Origin: Coriobacteriales bacterium
GTDB taxonomy: Bacteria; Actinomycetota; Coriobacteriia; Coriobacteriales; Atopobiaceae
NCBI GenBank assembly: GCA_030529625.1
Contig: JAUMWN010000010.1
Location: 1-47,386 of the forward strand
Direction of reading: 5' to 3'
Length of the DNA: 47,386 nt
Below are positions 45,231-47,386 of this stretch, piece after piece. Made by a program: the position numbers and the translations under genes. Below the pieces are notes generated by a model. It was not told the origin of the DNA and made no database searches. It saw only the letters and a program-made list of their open reading frames with translations. How positions within the stretch are numbered: position 1 is the stretch's first letter; every line of letters begins with the position of its first letter.

Positions 45231-45757
45231 CACCGACAAGGCTTAACCGTCAGCCGGACGCATATCTTACACCCAACCATAGTCGCGGTCTTGGAAGATT
45301 GGGGCCTCATGTTGGGGCAGGTTATACGGGTGTTTACTCCGACGGATACCCGAAGTACGTCGGAGGTCTCCGAAGGGCCGACGCTGCCATGTCCGACATA
45401 AGTACAAAAATACATAAATGTACACAAATCGACGAAAAGGTGGCAAAACGGAGCGGTTAGGGGAGAAAGTGGGCGATGGCTATTCTAGCTACTGTGCACT
45501 ATCGTCAACCATCCCACGGAAACACGGCTCGAGAGCACGAAAGTGTACAAAAATGTAAATTTGTAATAATGCGCCCAATGGAAGTCATCACGAGAATTCG
45601 GGCAGAATGCCTCATACAATAATGAATGTGCATGTTATGACTGGCTCACCGCAATGGCGGGCGATGGGATGGTGAGACACAACCCCTGCCTGTGCGTATT
45701 GGTATGCAATTCACGAAAAGCGACGCAGCACGACAGGAAGAGAGAGAAGGTGCCATC
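45231..45757. promoter_or_regulatory. Gene-free stretch with two inverted TGTA-N6-TGTA-N4-TGTA sites
   Basis: No gene is supported here. Two AT-rich sites stand out: 45402-45424 (read on the minus strand) and 45544-45566 (plus strand). Both have TGTA at offsets 1, 11 and 19, with GTACAAAAAT shared in the plus-strand text. They are inverted relative to each other and 120 bases apart, which looks like paired operator sites. A TAAGAT box at 45269-45264 on the minus strand may be the toxin -10. Confidence 0.5.
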
Positions 45758-45979
45758 ATGACTATCAACAGCATGACTGCCAATGAATACGTAGTAAAGG
45801 CCATCAACGACAACGCGTTTCTCGTAGAGATCTGCAAGTTCATACCCGACGAGATGCTGCAGGAGGAGAACCCCGAGGAGTCACAGAATCAGCCTGGCGG
45901 GCTCGGTAGGCTCATGGCCAAGTACTTCTGGCCCGCCGCGCAAACCTTGGGTGGTGACTTCGACGAGGCTGAGCTGTAA
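45758..45979 (+). CDS. Short acidic protein, reading frame interrupted by an in-frame TAA
   Basis: A 73-residue protein from ATG 45758 with GAGAAGG upstream. It begins MTINSMTANEYVVKAINDNA and ends in GGDFDEAEL. Directly after the TAA (45977-45979) the same frame stays open for 34 more codons to the stop at 46082-46084 (KECEEQINGLQGF..., then a Lys-rich end) with coding-like composition, so the ancestral protein probably had about 108 residues and a nonsense change cut it. No family is recognised and no partner is obvious. The last codons of the extended frame are duplicated in tandem (about 46070-46088 and 46089-46107). Confidence 0.55.
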   Translation: MTINSMTANEYVVKAINDNAFLVEICKFIPDEMLQEENPEESQNQPGGLGRLMAKYFWPAAQTLGGDFDEAEL

Positions 45980-46123
45980 AAGGAGTGCGAGGAGCAGATA
46001 AACGGCCTCCAGGGCTTCAAGAAGGCAAAGTTCGTCGTACGCTTCTTCCGGTCGCTCAAGAAGGCGGGCAAGACCAAGAAGTAATAGCCCGACCAAGAAG
46101 AAATAGCAAGACCGGGGCCGTCT

Positions 46124-47242
46124 CTACGAGGCAGCCTCTTCCTTGGCGGCCTTCTCGTCCCCCTTCTTTTTGCGCTGCGAGAGGAGGCCGGTGGGAAAGA
46201 CCGGGAACTGTCCAAGAAGCTCGGGGATGTAGTGCTCGATCACGACGCAGAGCCCCATGCTCAGGATGAGGGCAAAGATGCTGGCCACAATTGCCGCAAG
46301 GAGCTGAGGGCCGGGTATCCAGCTTGAGCAGAACGGCATGAGCACCTCCTGCAGCATGGGCTTGTGCAAAAGGAAGATGCCCATGGTGTGCATGCCAATA
46401 AAGGAGACGGAGGCGAGGCTAAACGGGTTGGCGCCCTCGTGAGCCAGACGGCAGAGCAGCATGGAGCCGGTGAGGACCACCATGGTTCCGCTCGCGCTGT
46501 TCACGAAGAACCAGAAGAGGTTGCCGTACTGCGCGCCGCACATGAGGACGAGGTCGCACGCGTCGCCGCGCGCGACGGTGCCTAGGATGAGGAGCGCCAG
46601 ACTTGCCACGAAGGAGGCGATGAGCACCATCTCCGTTTGCACCGCAAAGACGAGCAACGTCCTGCGGAGTGCCATGCCCAAAAGGATGATGCCCGTCGCG
46701 ACGAAGGCCACGTCCAGGCACCACGGATAGCCCTGCTCCAGGTATGGCAGTAGCAGACCGATGGCGAACATCGGTAGTGCGATGAGGCCGTAGGCAAGGT
46801 TCTTGTCACTCATCCCAAACCCGTCCAGCACCGAGATGATCAGCTGCACAATGATGCGCGCGACGAAGAATGCCGAGAGGTACCAGAGCGAGGTGAGCGT
46901 TCCCATCTTGCCGAGCGCGGCCCATGAGGCATAGAACAGGTAGGAGAAGTTGGAGAACGAGAACGGCGCATAGACGAGGCCCCAAACAACAAAGGGCACC
47001 ACAAGGGCCAGGATGTTCTTCTTGAGGAAGGTGCGATAGCCCGCCAGGCCATGGACGGGCTTGGGCTTGGTGGACATGCCGGCAAGGAAGAAGAACAGCG
47101 GCATGTGGAAGGCGTAGAGCACGCGTCGGTACATGATGGTGTCGGTGTTGGACGTCGTGTGCCCCACGATCACGAGGAAGATGGTTATGGCCTTTGCGAT
47201 GTCGAGCAGTTCTATGCGTGTGCGCTTTCGTGCTGCGGCCAT
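46124..47242 (-). CDS. Acyltransferase-3 family membrane protein
   Basis: A 372-residue polytopic protein with about 10 membrane helices. The N-terminal RIELLDIAKAITIFLVIVGH, with the catalytic-type His in VGHTT, and FHMPLFFFLAGM are signatures of the acyltransferase-3 family, which O-acylates surface sugars or other extracytoplasmic acceptors. A longer frame starts inside the palindrome at 47317, but ATG 47242 with AGAGGGG upstream is the natural start. The basic/acidic C-tail (RKKKGDEKAAKEEAAS) is cytosolic. No polysaccharide genes are adjacent in the window; an O-acylation role for the NRPS product cannot be excluded. Confidence 0.9.
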   Translation of the reverse strand: MAAARKRTRIELLDIAKAITIFLVIVGHTTSNTDTIMYRRVLYAFHMPLFFFLAGMSTKPKPVHGLAGYRTFLKKNILALVVPFVVWGLVYAPFSFSNFSYLFYASWAALGKMGTLTSLWYLSAFFVARIIVQLIISVLDGFGMSDKNLAYGLIALPMFAIGLLLPYLEQGYPWCLDVAFVATGIILLGMALRRTLLVFAVQTEMVLIASFVASLALLILGTVARGDACDLVLMCGAQYGNLFWFFVNSASGTMVVLTGSMLLCRLAHEGANPFSLASVSFIGMHTMGIFLLHKPMLQEVLMPFCSSWIPGPQLLAAIVASIFALILSMGLCVVIEHYIPELLGQFPVFPTGLLSQRKKKGDEKAAKEEAAS

Positions 47243-47316
47243 GCTGCGTCCCCTCTCTTTGGGCACCCCGCCTCCTTGGCGTCTCAGCTCAGTATAGGTC
47301 ATTGCCTGCGCATGGG

Positions 47317-47347
47317 TTGCACTCAGGGGACAGTCCCCCCAGTGCAA
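47317..47347. repeat. Extragenic palindrome, copy 9
   Basis: TTGCACTCAGGGGACAGTCC at the left and its near-inverse ending GTGCAA at the right, with one or two central mismatches. It lies upstream of the acyltransferase gene; the remaining 39 bases to the window end are G-rich and show nothing else. Confidence 0.85.
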
Positions 47348-47386
47348 AACCCCGCCGGTGAATGGGGGGGGGTGACCCGGGGTGAG

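Noticed and set aside
45758..46084. RiPP precursor peptide for the short acidic gene
   Set aside because: Size and composition fit loosely, but no modification enzyme, peptidase or dedicated transporter is adjacent and no leader motif was recognised.
47243..47347. A 35-residue N-terminal extension of the acyltransferase beginning in the palindrome
   Set aside because: The family starts at the RIELLDIAKA region, and ATG 47242 has its own strong ribosome-binding site; the extension includes repeat sequence.
9592..47347. CRISPR array from the recurring GGGGACAGTCCCC units
   Set aside because: The units are dispersed over tens of kilobases as inverted pairs, not a regular direct-repeat array, and no cas genes are present.

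Overview
The window is high-GC DNA that most resembles an actinobacterium of the class Coriobacteriia (Olsenella/Atopobium-like gut or oral anaerobes). The main pointers are the actinobacterial Ser/Thr kinase, FHA and cell-wall cluster with a fused RodA-transpeptidase, the gene repertoire, and dispersed GGGGACAGTCCCC-type extragenic palindromes. The assignment rests on gene content and was not confirmed by any search.

Layout. 1-9.5 kb (minus strand): one tightly coupled operon read right to left. It encodes a membrane Ser/Thr kinase, FhaA, FhaB, a PP2C phosphatase, a fused RodA-class B PBP and a PASTA kinase of PknB type that runs off the left edge. Its likely promoter faces a tRNA-Leu(CAG) gene with its own promoter and terminator. 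9.8-19.2 kb: a small membrane protein, a repeat-rich gap, a CHAD protein, a STAS-phosphotransferase fusion, a DeoR regulator, an AAA ATPase preceded by 10-bp phased TTGTAA repeats, a macrodomain-linked sirtuin with its macrodomain partner, TspO, a 65-residue membrane protein and serS. 19.3-27 kb: a secreted ChW/InlB-repeat surface protein broken by a single frameshift, a flotillin, an FAD-dependent dehydrogenase, a DUF1295-like membrane enzyme with an unknown partner, and a TerB-like protein.

27.1-44.8 kb is the accessory core. It holds a Phd/RelE-type toxin-antitoxin pair, a Sfp-type phosphopantetheinyl transferase, a MATE exporter with an extra C-terminal soluble domain and a 4064-residue NRPS (A-T-C-A-T-C-A-T-C-A-T-R), all on the plus strand with overlapping or close junctions. 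Convergent to them is a two-gene partner-switching unit: a STAS protein and a membrane SpoIIE phosphatase fused to an RsbW-like ATPase. The simplest reading is a biosynthetic locus in which the PPTase arms the NRPS, the NRPS releases a tetrapeptide aldehyde or alcohol through its reductase domain, the MATE protein exports it, and the STAS/SpoIIE pair senses something outside the cell and controls the locus or its product. 44.9-45.2 kb holds a probable type I toxin (49 residues) with a convergent antitoxin RNA. The right end has a short gene with an in-frame stop and a membrane acyltransferase.

At least nine copies of a palindromic extragenic repeat are scattered between genes. Two of them supply the stop codon of the neighbouring gene. 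A second, AT-rich inverted-repeat family with a TTGGCAACTA core occurs twice.
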